NCBI RefSeq assembly: GCF_000150955.2
Contig: NC_011691.1
Coordinates: 310,001 to 374,000, forward strand
Direction of reading: 5' to 3'
Length of the DNA stretch: 64,000 bases
DNA from: Phaeodactylum tricornutum CCAP 1055/1
Lineage: Eukaryota; Bacillariophyta; Bacillariophyceae; Surirellales; Neidiaceae
Part shown: piece by piece, positions 33,506-43,700 of the stretch
Numbering within the stretch: the stretch's first letter is position 1
Layout: each line of letters begins with the position of its first letter
Notes under the pieces: model-generated
The model's database searches: none
Seen by the model: only the letters and a program-made list of their open reading frames with translations
What the model was told of the DNA's origin: nothing
Position numbers and translations under genes: made by a program

Positions 33506-33952
33506 ATGAGCGTCGCGCCAAGCGAAGATACTACTGCACGCAATGCTCGGACGGAATTTCACGTCCTGCCTTGCAACGTGTCGTTTTCCGGCAAAGCCCC
33601 CGTCTCGGTGTACTTTCAGCCGGCTCGGTTGAACGATACAACCGATGCAGCGTGTTTTCGAGGCAGAGGGTTGTTGGCGCGCACGTCGCCACCAGAGCTG
33701 GAATCCTCGTCGCCGCACGCCATCGACGCGGACGTGCGTTTGCTCCGAGTGCGCCCCAACGCACACGCCACCGATGTGGGGGTAGTACAGTCCTTGGCGT
33801 CTTCCAGGAGTCTGCGTGAATGGCATCACGAGCACGATCCCAAAATGCTGAGTATCGTCAAACAAAACAACGCGAATAGACTCGTCCAAGCGCGGAACTG
33901 GTGCCGAGTTGCGGAGGCTTTGCACCAACCGCTGCCTATACAAGACGAGTAG
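33506..33952 (+). CDS. RNASEH2C: Ribonuclease H2 subunit C
   Basis: Non-catalytic subunit of eukaryotic RNase H2, which removes ribonucleotides from DNA and RNA-DNA hybrids in the nucleus. The signature is the N-terminal strand pair FHVLPCNVSFSGKAPVSVYF followed by FRGRGLLA, matching the family's HxLPCxVxxxGxAPVxxxF...FRGR pattern. Then comes a variable, low-complexity linker and a short C-terminal module (RNWCRVAEALHQPLP). 148 residues, the family's normal size. The first ATG in the frame is at 33506. The linker repeats the gene's high G+C. It is convergent with the HA-repeat gene, the stops about 150 bp apart. Confidence 0.8.
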   Translation: MSVAPSEDTTARNARTEFHVLPCNVSFSGKAPVSVYFQPARLNDTTDAACFRGRGLLARTSPPELESSSPHAIDADVRLLRVRPNAHATDVGVVQSLASSRSLREWHHEHDPKMLSIVKQNNANRLVQARNWCRVAEALHQPLPIQDE

Positions 33953-34099
33953 TAATCACGAAAACGACTCGTTCGAAACGCAGTCACCTGAATACTACGG
34001 TATCAAGAAGAAATGTAACACGTCAACTAGTAAAAATAACCTTTCTGAATAAACACCAAGCATATACAAGGAACTCGGAACTCCAACAGTACCGGATAT

Positions 34100-35626
34100 C
34101 TATCCCGATGCAGTGAACGAGCCGAGCTCTTTTGTCTGATTGACTTTCCATTCAAACCTGAGATCGTTTAATAGCTCGATTCGGTCTTCCGTCATACGAG
34201 ACGGCCGTCCCATTTTGCGGTACTTCATTTCCGTCCGCTGTGTTTGTACCCAACTACCTAGCTTGCGATTTTCATCGTACTGCCGCGGCACTCGACAGTG
34301 TCCGTACGCCTGTTTGAAGTCCACGAGCTGCTGGTAGCAATCGTGCCAGTTGGACCGGGCAAAGATCTTCCAGACAAAGCCAAGGTCGTCCAGCTTTGCC
34401 ACGCGATCCGGACTCAGGGCGTACTGCGTATATCGGGTACGTTGTGTGTAGACCCAACGGCCAAGCTTGGGATTTTCCGGGAAGGAACGGGGTACCATAC
34501 TGTCGGGAACACAAGCGACAACAACCAGAGCTGTGAGCATGTGAACAGGTACAGGTATCAAGGACATCTGATGACACCCTCCGAATTTCGAAATTTCCAC
34601 ACACGTACCAACTACCGGTTTTCTTTTTGTACGCCACCAGCTCCTGGTAGAGGTCGTTCCAACGCTTGCCATAATCGTCCCAAACAAAATCCAAGGCTTC
34701 TAGCTGGCGAATACGCAAGGGTGTCAAGGACGAAGGCTCACCCCGCTGACGCTTGGCGTACAAGACTCGCTGTGTGTTTACCCAGGCTCCTAGAGTGGAA
34801 TGCGGTCGCGGCACCAGACTACAACAAAATGATGGAGAATATCCAAGTGAGACGAGAGGTTTCGAAATAAGCAGGTACCATTGCAGCAAAGACGGCATCG
34901 ACAACAAGAGACATACCAATGCCCGTTCTTCTTGCGATATTCCGTCAGTTCCATGTAGTGAAATTGCCAGCGCGCTTCGGCTGCATCTTCCTTGGAAAGA
35001 CCCCGTAAACTGTGTTCCAAAGCCTCCAAGACGGTCATTCCGTGCTGAACGGAGACTGGCTTCTCGGTGGAATTGATGCTTTTGATTGCTTTGGAAATGA
35101 GCGCAGCCGTTTGATCCGTTGCCGTAGGGTTATAAATCGGGACCGTTTCACTAGTTGTCGTCGTCGTCGTCAGCAAGAGCGACTCCGACAAAAGCTCGCG
35201 TTGGGAGCGGGGAGAGCTCGGGGAAGAAGTATCCGTAGTAGCAACGGCTACGGGCGCCACCGTTTCCGTACGAGCGCGCTTCTTGAGCGGAAGAGACCGT
35301 TCACTGCATTCTTCCTCTAGGGACGAACCTACCGTGGTCTCATCGTCGTTGTCTTCATCTTCGGAAGAATCTCGGAGTGTACGTTGGGCAACGGGAGAGA
35401 GTGGGGCATGTTTGCGCGAGGCCACGCGACCCCAACATTTTTGGCACCCCTCGCGTCCCCCCCGAGATTCCGCGCCCGAAACGGACTGGTGGGGACCTCG
35501 CACGGGTTGTTCGCATTGACATATTTTGGTGGGGCTCGTTGGGGAGGGCAAAGGCAACGAGGCAACGCTTCTTCTCGAAGGCGCTAAGAGACTGTTGGGA
35601 GAGTTGGTGCTGGTATGGAACGACAT
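34100..35626 (-). CDS. Three-repeat helicase-associated (HA) domain protein
   Basis: Three exons, 35626-34917, 34818-34609 and 34499-34100; 439 residues. The first half is a low-complexity Ser/Thr/Glu region with a basic patch (LKKRARTE), likely a nuclear signal. Then come three HA domains (about 70-residue helical modules first seen beside bacterial helicases and expanded in diatoms and bacteria, presumed nucleic-acid binding): NGHC-LVPRPHSTLGAWVNTQR, TGSC-MVPRSFPENPKLGRWVYTQR and YGHCRVPRQYDENRKLGSWVQTQR, each followed by a Trp at the end of its last helix. Introns (98 and 109 bp) both split the Cys codon TG|T at the same place in the repeat, so exon 2 is exactly one module. No helicase domain is attached. 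Start at 35626 is the first plausible ATG of the frame. Confidence 0.82.
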
Positions 35627-36645
35627 GTGGATGAATGATTGTCGACAATTCACTCTTGGATCGGAGAGGGATTTACTGTTCGACACTCGAACTAACGGTA
35701 ACACGGTAGATTTACAATCGAGGCGCGGGTCCCGTGGAAAAGTCACGTGGAAAATTGTGTGTGTAGGGGAACAAAGTGTGTGCATGGAAAAGGTCGAGAA
35801 GTGAGGTCTGGTTCGAGAGATTTTTGGGTGGGGGCCCCTTCGGTTCCCCCCGTTTTTCCCGTAGCAAAAGTCACGACGCAATCGAGACGAGCTCTCGCCA
35901 CTCCGTCGAATGCCTCCCGCGATTCGGAACCAGCGTTCGTCCATCGGCCGTTGACAGGCCAAACGAATCGAAGGTCACAGATTTCGTTTGGGAGACCATA
36001 TGGATTCGTGACACGTAGTAAGTACAATTACAGATAGTGATCGAGTCCGTCGTTAATTCGAACAATATCGAAGGACATTAGATATGGTACCACTTTCTCT
36101 CGCGTTCAAGTCTATAATTAGAGACTCCGTTTCGACGGACATTTGCAGACCCCAGAAATCAAGACCGGGCAAGTGATTACCGTTATAGAGCGGGCTACTC
36201 CCAGCGGTCCGAAACCGGTGGGAATGAAAACGGAAACACTTAACAAAAATTTCGCAGCGAGTCCTGAAAACTGACTGTTATAGTGGTCATCGCGTGACCT
36301 ATCGCGTTCTCCGAAATAGCTCGTATAGCGACATCGGTCGCCACGCCTTCGATTTCGGAACGACCTTCAAGTCAGCAGCAACCACCCCGGTGGTCGGAAA
36401 CGAGAACTAAGAATCTTTGGTTTTTCCAAACGCAGACAACCACACGGTCTGGAAGACTCAGTCGTGCTTTTGGCACGATGCTTACTTACGGTGTAACTAT
36501 AGTGTTCACTCGGTTAACTCTAGTCTGGACGACCAACCGTGACGTCCCGACCGTCGATACTCGCGTTGGGACGGCATGGCACGGTGCGACGCGACTCAGA
36601 AACGAAACAAATCTCGTTGCCCCAGAGAATCGACTCGTCCTTTCC
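35627..36645. other. Divergent intergenic
   Basis: GC-rich near 35800-35950, and no recognised gene. The frame of the next gene is open from an ATG at 36478, which could add 56 residues to it. TGACTGTTAT lies near 36272. Confidence 0.4.
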
Positions 36646-38403
36646 ATGGACTCTTCCGTTTCCAGCCAACGCAAGCGCCAGCGTGCCCACCGCAACGACA
36701 ACGCTGTCGATTGGGAAAGTCTCCAGGCCAGCGCAGGCAAGGAATCACTGTCAGTACTGAACGAAGTCCCCCATGTGACGGACCGTCCACCGACGGACTC
36801 GGCGACCTTTTGGAACTCGTTTGCAGCCGAATCGAGGAAGCGGCGACACCGGCCTTTGCCTTCATCACAGGCTCTCATTGCCACTATCGACGCCAGAGGA
36901 TTAAGTCGCTCCCCTTGTCCATTAATTCGCGATTTTCTCGCGTCACTGGGTAGGGTTCCTTCTACTCCGACGAGCACGTCTGCCGATACGCAAGGTTCCG
37001 TCGGTGACAAACCGGAAGACGAAACGGCAAATCAGCCCCTCCTACACGCCATTGACGATGCCACCAAATCAACCATGACTCCCGGACAACATCAACGATT
37101 GCGACAGCTACAAGCCAAGGGAACATCCCTTTCTCGCCAACAGCTTGGTGAATTGCAGAAACTACGTAAGTTGCTCATCGGCGAGCAACGCGTCTACGAA
37201 AAAGCTGTGCTGGAATTTTGGAAATCAGCCGCAGATCGAGTGTTCCTAGGGTTAACCGATGACCGCTCGAAAGCACACGCGTTCGTTCAGCGCTTTTGGA
37301 GTGGAGGACTACTGGCGTCTACAGTTGTGGCGGGGAAGTGCCGTCAAATTATTTCGGTCCAGCCAGAGCACTCGTTTTCGCCAGAGCGATGCGAACACGA
37401 GCTTGTTGGCGGACCTGCATCGCAAGGGGCTGTTTGCAAACTTCCAGATGATGGGCAGGAAATCGCGTTACCATCAAGGCCACCGAGATCGCATTTGCCG
37501 TTGCACAGTGACAAACAAGCTCTCCAGCTGGCCAAGACGCACAACGCAACTCTCATTACCAGCATTGAAACTCTGGAAGTACTACTCCAGGAACCAGCAA
37601 ACAGCGACTGGACCTTGCCATATTTCTGCGATGGCGAAACGTACGAAATACCAATACTGGACGCTCCGCTCGTACACTCGGTCAAGACACCAAGACTGTG
37701 TTTGGAGAAAGCCTTTCGATTGGGAATGACGGAGTGGCTGGAGTCCACAAGTATACAACAAGCACAACAACCAACAAGCGGTTGCCCGCAATCGTTTATT
37801 TATATTCTATTGGTGGTCCCTGTATTGAAGCAACGATCGCAAAGGATTCTAGTGCGGCGTCCCAGAGGATTAACCGACCACAGTGGCCAGTCACTTCTAC
37901 TCCATAGTAGGATCGAATACTTCCCCGAACGAGGCCGCGAACAACCAAGTCCTAGTGAGAAAGCGCTCTGGATTCTGGACCATGTACTACAGCCAACTTC
38001 TCACGTTGTTGTGGGCAGCATAGATCCGCTTCGTTGTACAATTTTGCGTTGGGATCATGTCAGTTTGGCGCATGGTTTGGTACACATTCCGGGTCCATTT
38101 GGTCGAAGCGAGACCAGTGCTTTGAAACACTGGAGTCGACTCATGCACATCCTACTTGCCATGCAAACAATTGGACGTGGACAATACGTGTTGTCTTATC
38201 CCGGTCAGGGAATAAGTGTTCCGGAGAGTGGTATATCCGTTCACCTTGCTACGCCGTCAATAGAATCAATGCATAGAGAAGGACAGCCTTCAATAAGTCC
38301 TCTTGCAATGAACGAAAAAGCTGTCGAAAGGGCCATTCGTCCTTGGGAATGGAAAGCGGACCGCATGGAATATTCCTTCCCGATAGACAATGGACAAGCG
38401 TAG
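36646..38403 (+). CDS. Unknown protein, weakly ICE2/NARG2-like
   Basis: 585 residues from the ATG at 36646, or 641 from 36478. No confident family. The N-terminus is low-complexity and basic (RKRQRAHRND) with further nuclear-signal-like patches (ESRKRRHRP). A charged helical region follows (SLSRQQLGELQKLRKLLIGEQ, residues about 175-200), then a globular C-terminal half. Part of it (ILRWDHVSLAHG ... WSRLMHILLAMQ ... GQYVLSYP) reminds me of the NARG2/ICE2 C-terminal domain of the little elongation complex, which serves snRNA transcription, but the match is weak. The intact gene is followed by a decayed partial copy at 38480-38640. Confidence 0.65.
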   Translation: MDSSVSSQRKRQRAHRNDNAVDWESLQASAGKESLSVLNEVPHVTDRPPTDSATFWNSFAAESRKRRHRPLPSSQALIATIDARGLSRSPCPLIRDFLASLGRVPSTPTSTSADTQGSVGDKPEDETANQPLLHAIDDATKSTMTPGQHQRLRQLQAKGTSLSRQQLGELQKLRKLLIGEQRVYEKAVLEFWKSAADRVFLGLTDDRSKAHAFVQRFWSGGLLASTVVAGKCRQIISVQPEHSFSPERCEHELVGGPASQGAVCKLPDDGQEIALPSRPPRSHLPLHSDKQALQLAKTHNATLITSIETLEVLLQEPANSDWTLPYFCDGETYEIPILDAPLVHSVKTPRLCLEKAFRLGMTEWLESTSIQQAQQPTSGCPQSFIYILLVVPVLKQRSQRILVRRPRGLTDHSGQSLLLHSRIEYFPERGREQPSPSEKALWILDHVLQPTSHVVVGSIDPLRCTILRWDHVSLAHGLVHIPGPFGRSETSALKHWSRLMHILLAMQTIGRGQYVLSYPGQGISVPESGISVHLATPSIESMHREGQPSISPLAMNEKAVERAIRPWEWKADRMEYSFPIDNGQA

Positions 38404-38479
38404 ACCTACATCGCTTTCAATTTTAAAGATAAGAATATTGTTTTAAGCCACATTTCTACAGGTATGATCATTTAATTAG

Positions 38480-38640
38480 ATCCTGTCGGTACTCCCTGCA
38501 TCAAAGCAATGATCACAAATAATTCCAGTGCGGCGTCCTTGGGGGTCCACCGACCACGGTGGTCAGCCACTTCTACTCCACCGTAGGATCCGATACAACG
38601 AGGCCGCGAATTACCAAGTGCTTGTGAGAAAGTGTTCCAC
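38480..38640 (+). pseudogene. Decayed partial copy of the upstream gene
   Basis: This stretch matches about 37810-37975 of the gene just upstream: GTGCGGCGTCC, the ACCGACCAC-GTGG-CAG-CACTTCTACTCCA run, GAGGCCGCGAA and GTGAGAAAG occur in the same order. It has indels relative to the gene and no continuous frame, so it is a fossil of a local duplication of about 160 bp, located some 670 bp downstream of its source. Confidence 0.7.
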
Positions 38641-38738
38641 ACAAACGTCTGGCCAAACACTTTCGATTCCAATCATTTTCCTTTGGTGCTTATCACATAT
38701 TTTTTCAAACCAGCCAAACCGTGTCCGTATAGCGCACG

Positions 38739-40655
38739 TCACGCCGCTTCGTCATCATCCAAAGATCCGTATTTACCGTGCGAACTCGTTACAGCATCTG
38801 CACCATCCCGGACCAAAGCCTGGGCATCCGAAGTATCTTTCGAAACGAAACGAAGCCGCTCTTGCAACAGAACTCCGCTGCCCAGCACTACCATTCCCAC
38901 AATCGCTAGTGCAAGTAACCAGTGGGTACTTCGGTCTCCTACAGGTGTGTTTCGCAGACACGTCCAGTGCGTCGACACAAATTCCACCCACAAGGCTGTC
39001 GTTGTTAACGCTTGATTTGGGTTGCTTATGTTGAACAGTTGAATTGGAGTGGTGGTGTTCCAGTGGGGCCAGACCTGATGCAAATGGGCATGAAGACGGG
39101 GGATGTCAAAGCGCGGAGCCCACAGGTCATAGGATCCGTGCTTGTGAATGCTGTGTGCAGAAGCTACAGCCCACGGGGGGAGCGTCGCATTGTCTGGAAT
39201 AGTTTGGAAACCTTTCAAAGCCTTTCGCAAGGCTCTCCCGTCCACATTCCTAGCCACAGCGTAAATTGTGTCGTTGTAGGGCGAAACGGCAACGAGATCG
39301 TCACGGGTGACCGTGCCCGCAAACAAATCCATTCGCCAGGCCCCGGTGGATTGCACAAAGACTCGCGACGCATTATCGTGGGTCAGCGTCGCCGGAACAA
39401 CGTGTTCCGTGTAGAGTCTCCAGAGTGACGCTGGAGTATCCCACTCCGGTAGAAAGTACTTTTCTGGGGCACATCCCAGGACGTCATCGAGTCCAAGAGC
39501 CGCTCGTGTACTATTAATCAAAACCGACAAGGCTTGTCCGGCCGGGGTATCAAAGTCGACATCGTTTTTGATACCGACCGCCTCTCGCAAGGCCTTTCGA
39601 TTTGCGTCCAAAAAGACGTGACCAAAAAGGTCCGCCACGTCCCCATGTTCGTGGGTCCGATTGTGTGCCGCACGGGTAGTGGGAAAGGTTACCACACCGA
39701 CGGTATCGAGAAAGCGTCCCGCTTCCATGGCGGTCGCCAACGGATCCAAAACAGCGTAACCGCGTCGATGCGAATGCCCATTGATAAACTGGATCGGCGT
39801 TTGGGGAGCGGCGGTCGTTTCGTTCAAAATGTTCCGTATCGCACGATGAAGGACCGTGACGAGTTGGTCCTGATAATCCATGTGGGCTAAAACGAGAATA
39901 GCGTCGTAGGATTCGTCGAGCAAGGCACGTCGGAACCACTTTTCGCGGATTGCTTCCTGTACCGGTTGTACGTACGTCGAAGAACAGTAGTTGGTAAAGT
40001 TGTAGAGAAAACCAAAGGTTAGCACGTGAGCGTTAACGTGTGGAGCGTGCAAAATGGTATAGCGTCGACCCAAGGGTCGTAACTGAGTCACGTTCCGCTT
40101 CGTCCTTTGGTAACGATCGGCCACATCGTCGAGCCAGTTCTGGACACGCTCGTTCTCGTCGTCGTTCTCTTTCATCGCGGTGTGATCTCTGTCCGAAGAG
40201 TTCCAGTAGGTATTGGAGGTCAAGTAGTTCCCACCGTTCCCGACCTTGCTACCCATGGTGTTAAACGCTCCGTTGCGTTGGAGGAAGGCGACGGACTCGT
40301 CGTGATAGAGTTCGTGATTGCCGAGATTGAAGGCGTCCCAGGGCATCCGATTCAGAATAGGGAGTAGATGCAAGGGTGGGACAGTGGATAGGCCGGTTCC
40401 GTCGAGGAAATCCCCATTGTTCACGAGCAGGACGTCCCGGAGTGCGTGGGTCGACTGCGTAGTCGCCGCGAGATTCTGGCAGTGTTGATAAAAGGACAGG
40501 ACGGCACCGTAGTCGGCCGTAGCGGTATCGCTGTGTCGGGCGTGTCCAGCCACCCAAGAGTGCACGTCCGTCAGCACTACTACCGTAATCAACGGGAGTG
40601 GGGACGTCGAGGAGAATACGGTGTGGCTGTGGTCGATGATGGTGGTGTCGGGCAT
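38739..40655 (-). CDS. 5'-nucleotidase-like calcineurin phosphoesterase
   Basis: Metallophosphoesterase plus 5'-nucleotidase C-terminal domain, 638 residues. Metal-site motifs appear in order: LTDVHSW (near 22), VNNGDFLDGTG, NLGNHELYH, LAHMDYQ and INGHSHRRGY. The C-terminal half has the substrate-domain features (FVQSTGAWRMDLFAGTVTRDDL, VSPYNDTIYAV). A hydrophobic helix near the end (WLLALAIVGMVVLGSGVLL) followed by a short charged tail makes it a C-terminally anchored membrane enzyme, probably at the surface or in an endomembrane, where such enzymes release phosphate from nucleotides. The first ATG is at 40655 and the N-terminus has only a weak hydrophobic stretch (PLPLITVVVLTDVH), so a signal peptide on an upstream exon is possible. 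Confidence 0.82.
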   Translation of the reverse strand: MPDTTIIDHSHTVFSSTSPLPLITVVVLTDVHSWVAGHARHSDTATADYGAVLSFYQHCQNLAATTQSTHALRDVLLVNNGDFLDGTGLSTVPPLHLLPILNRMPWDAFNLGNHELYHDESVAFLQRNGAFNTMGSKVGNGGNYLTSNTYWNSSDRDHTAMKENDDENERVQNWLDDVADRYQRTKRNVTQLRPLGRRYTILHAPHVNAHVLTFGFLYNFTNYCSSTYVQPVQEAIREKWFRRALLDESYDAILVLAHMDYQDQLVTVLHRAIRNILNETTAAPQTPIQFINGHSHRRGYAVLDPLATAMEAGRFLDTVGVVTFPTTRAAHNRTHEHGDVADLFGHVFLDANRKALREAVGIKNDVDFDTPAGQALSVLINSTRAALGLDDVLGCAPEKYFLPEWDTPASLWRLYTEHVVPATLTHDNASRVFVQSTGAWRMDLFAGTVTRDDLVAVSPYNDTIYAVARNVDGRALRKALKGFQTIPDNATLPPWAVASAHSIHKHGSYDLWAPRFDIPRLHAHLHQVWPHWNTTTPIQLFNISNPNQALTTTALWVEFVSTHWTCLRNTPVGDRSTHWLLALAIVGMVVLGSGVLLQERLRFVSKDTSDAQALVRDGADAVTSSHGKYGSLDDDEAA

Positions 40656-41573
40656 GACTTGATGGGGGAAGCGCGTGTGTGGAGGGTAGGGATGAGGGAC
40701 GACGTAGATTGCAGTGTCTACTACATATACTGCTGCGGACCCGTGCCCAAGCTGCTGTTGCAAAATGAGGCGCGCAAGTAGTAACTGTAAACGAGAGAGA
40801 GAGAGAGCTGTACAATGCGGAAACGATCACGCTGTGCGAAGTTGTGTAGATCGATCGAAGAAAGGATGACACGAATAGAAGCGAATGGAGGTAGTCGAGT
40901 AGATTCGGGGTCGGATTCACTGACATTGTATGTGACTGTGAGACGGAAACGTTTTTGATATTTCAAATTTCAAAATGCTCCCTAGTAGAGTGGCAGCCCG
41001 ACATCCTATAGCTCCACCGTGACGGCAGTATCTCTAGAGCGGGTGGTAAAAGGCTACTACATATAAAATGCTAAAACGTGAATATCACTTTCTACAGTAA
41101 TAAATCGACGTGCGCGTATACCATATACCTTCATTCTATGACCCTGTATGTTTTCGATGGACAGCAATTCGCTTGGCAATTGTATATGCGAGTAAAGAAT
41201 GTTCCCAAGCAACGAAATTAGCCAATGAACGTCGACTTTGCAATAGCCTCGGCCATTTTGGGATTTCAATTTGCATGTGCTTGGGGGGAATGGCCTGAAA
41301 TACTTATCTCCTAGCAAGGTTCGAATGCAGTTGGACCCGGTTGATGAAAAGGATTACGAATGCCGTACGGCATGCGTGCCAAGTCATGCCCCAAAACCTA
41401 CCTAGGCTAGCTAGCTAGCTAGCTAGAAACTCCTACTACACGGCGCACGCTCTTGGAAAGGATAGACACCTGCACAAATCCACAGTATCGATTGCGGCCT
41501 CTCCGTAACTTCCTATATCCACTCACTCTTTCACTTGTCCCATTATTCCTACTTGCTCTATTTCCACAGCGGC
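40656..41573. other. Divergent intergenic with AGCT repeat
   Basis: Promoter region of the 5'-nucleotidase (minus) and LRR (plus) genes. Contains a GA run near 40792-40807, TGTGACTGTGAG near 40931, and a CTAG/AGCT simple repeat at about 41405-41426. No gene. Confidence 0.5.
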
Positions 41574-43196
41574 ATGAATTACGGTGATACGTTTCGCACT
41601 GCGGGAGTCGGCGCGGCGGCCAAGACGGCACCGTCCACATCCGAGCCGGACCATTTCGGTTTGTCCGACAGTTACCTCTATCCAACGCAAGACACGGGCT
41701 CGTTCGATGGTGACGACGACCATTATCATCATCATCATCACCGTTACCAACGAACGTCCCGGCGCAAATGGATGTACTACACTTTACTCGGTGTTCTCGT
41801 TGTAGTTGGAGTCGCCCTGGGAATTGCCGTAGCGGTGGAGCGCCGCAACAATAACAGCGGTAGCCCAAGCAGCCAAAGTAGCAACCAAGGCGGTACCGGT
41901 TCCGCACCTTCCGGGAACAACGACAAGAACAACGATAGTGGTGTCCCCCGATCCCCCGTCTACGAAATCTTGCAACCTTTCGCGTTGCGAGGCGGGGCCG
42001 AATTCAACAACCATGATTCCTATCAGTTCAAGGCACTCCAGTACGTGGAAGCACACGCCGTCGCCCACAACACCACTTCCACCACGAATGCCCAGTCCGC
42101 GCTCTTCACGGACAGTCGTATCGTCCAACGCTACGCTTTGGCCTGTATTTACTACGCCACCTACCAGGTCCCTACGACTTGGACGGGTTACCGCTTCGCC
42201 AGCCGTTCGCTCCTGCCTTGGCAGAACAGCACCGGCTGGCTAAACGAACAATTTCCGGACGAATGCGACGGATGGTTTGGTATTCGTTGCGACACGCAGA
42301 CTCGTCAAGTCGTCGAACTCGATTTCGCGTCCAACGTACTCACTGGTACCATGCCACCGGAAACGGCCCTGCTCCGAGCCCTACAAATTCTTGATCTCTA
42401 CAACAATCACGTGTACAACGTCGGCGCTGCCGGCAACGATTGGCTCGGAAATCTGACCAACTTAGAACAATTGTTTTTGGGGAAATCGCCGTTCGTTACC
42501 ATTGACGAAGGCATTCCCACGGCGCTCTCACGGCTGTCCAAACTCCAGGATCTCGACGTATCCTACACACTCTACCGCGGCGCATTGCAACCCTCCCTTT
42601 TTCGCAACTGGCCCGACTTGGTTTATTTAAAAATGGGCGGCAACAGCTACAATTCATCCCTCCCGCTCGCTCAGGCCAATCTGCCCTCCCTCAAGTACCT
42701 CTACGCAGAATACACCGATCTGCACGGCACTCTCAGGAACCTGTTTGTCAAAGCCCCATCCCTCGTGGAAGTTTGGATGGATAGAAATCCTCGGCTTTCC
42801 GGATCGCTACCCACCAACATGGGCAACGACGCCCCCGGATTGGCTTCCGTGTCCTTTACGCACTGCAACTTGACTGGGACCATCCCCAGCAGTCTCGCAT
42901 CCATCCCGGGACTACAACAAGTGTGGTTGTACGATAATGCACTCAGGGGTTCCGTGCCAACCGAATTCGGTGCCTTGTTGGGTTTGGAACGCTTACAAAT
43001 GGAACAAAATCAACTCACCGGAACAATGCCAGCGACATTGTGCCAGCAAGTCGCCCCCCTTGGCCGTTTACAGCATTTGACGGTGGACTGCGAGGAGATT
43101 GGTGGTGTCCCACCCGAAGTGAAATGCGACGAATCGTGCTGCTCCTGTTGTGGACCCTCCTGTATCACCAACGGTGCCAACATGGGCGCTCGGTAA
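41574..43196 (+). CDS. Leucine-rich-repeat type II membrane protein 1
   Basis: 540 residues. A cytosolic N-terminus of about 65 residues with a histidine run (HYHHHHHR) precedes one membrane helix (YYTLLGVLVVVGVALGIAVAV), a Ser/Asn-rich linker, a conserved non-LRR region (ALACIYYATYQ, then WGIRCDTQT-type cap near FGIRCDTQ), and about ten plant-type LRRs with the LxGxxP pattern (NLTGTIPSSLASIPGLQQVWLYDNAL). The C-terminus is cysteine-rich (CDESCCSCCGPSC). The layout is that of the diatom LRR receptor-like proteins; there is no kinase. Related to the pair at 55948 and 58778 by the same domain order, but clearly more distant. Function unknown; ligand binding or adhesion at the cell surface is the usual guess. 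The first ATG of the frame is at 41574. Confidence 0.85.
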   Translation: MNYGDTFRTAGVGAAAKTAPSTSEPDHFGLSDSYLYPTQDTGSFDGDDDHYHHHHHRYQRTSRRKWMYYTLLGVLVVVGVALGIAVAVERRNNNSGSPSSQSSNQGGTGSAPSGNNDKNNDSGVPRSPVYEILQPFALRGGAEFNNHDSYQFKALQYVEAHAVAHNTTSTTNAQSALFTDSRIVQRYALACIYYATYQVPTTWTGYRFASRSLLPWQNSTGWLNEQFPDECDGWFGIRCDTQTRQVVELDFASNVLTGTMPPETALLRALQILDLYNNHVYNVGAAGNDWLGNLTNLEQLFLGKSPFVTIDEGIPTALSRLSKLQDLDVSYTLYRGALQPSLFRNWPDLVYLKMGGNSYNSSLPLAQANLPSLKYLYAEYTDLHGTLRNLFVKAPSLVEVWMDRNPRLSGSLPTNMGNDAPGLASVSFTHCNLTGTIPSSLASIPGLQQVWLYDNALRGSVPTEFGALLGLERLQMEQNQLTGTMPATLCQQVAPLGRLQHLTVDCEEIGGVPPEVKCDESCCSCCGPSCITNGANMGAR

Positions 43197-43700
43197 GGTT
43201 GATCGGTAGCGATGGACCGGAGGCGAGCGAACCAACAAAGATGCCGCCATCTTCTACGACGAGACCACAGAGAAACCTCGGCTTGATTCCGACTATTGTT
43301 TCTTGCTCAATCGAAACCTCTGGGGAGCGATGTTGAACGCACATGCTAGCCTCATCTTCATAGATAGCCAGCGGTAGGGTACTGAACAGAGGTCGACCGA
43401 GAGTACTTTTTCCGATGAAGCTACAAAAGTGCTTGGCGATTTGCCCTCTGATTAGTCGATTTTACGCTACAAGTAGTATCACAGCTATGCCAACAGTAGC
43501 GGTGAATGTTTTGTTTACGAAGATCCCATTTCTTCTAAAAACTATTTTAATAGGCAATACCACAAACCTTTTGTGTTCCCTTTGCAATATAGTTTCGTTC
43601 GATATCATACGCCTCTCTCTTTCTTAAAAAGTGAAAGCGAGTGACGCACAGTTTTGCCGCGCAACATTGAGACTTTGGGATAAATGGAGCGGCCCAATAT
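43197..43700. other. Intergenic, no recognised feature
   Basis: Convergent gap between the LRR gene and the sulfotransferase gene. No gene seen. Confidence 0.5.

Noticed and set aside
35366-35962. Upstream extension of the HA-repeat gene to 35962, and plus-strand frames over it
   Set aside because: The ATG at 35626 gives a sensible start; the extension and the opposite-strand frames are low-complexity with no family signal.
41321-41345. GGTTCGAATGC, like a tRNA B box
   Set aside because: No matching acceptor stem or anticodon arm nearby.
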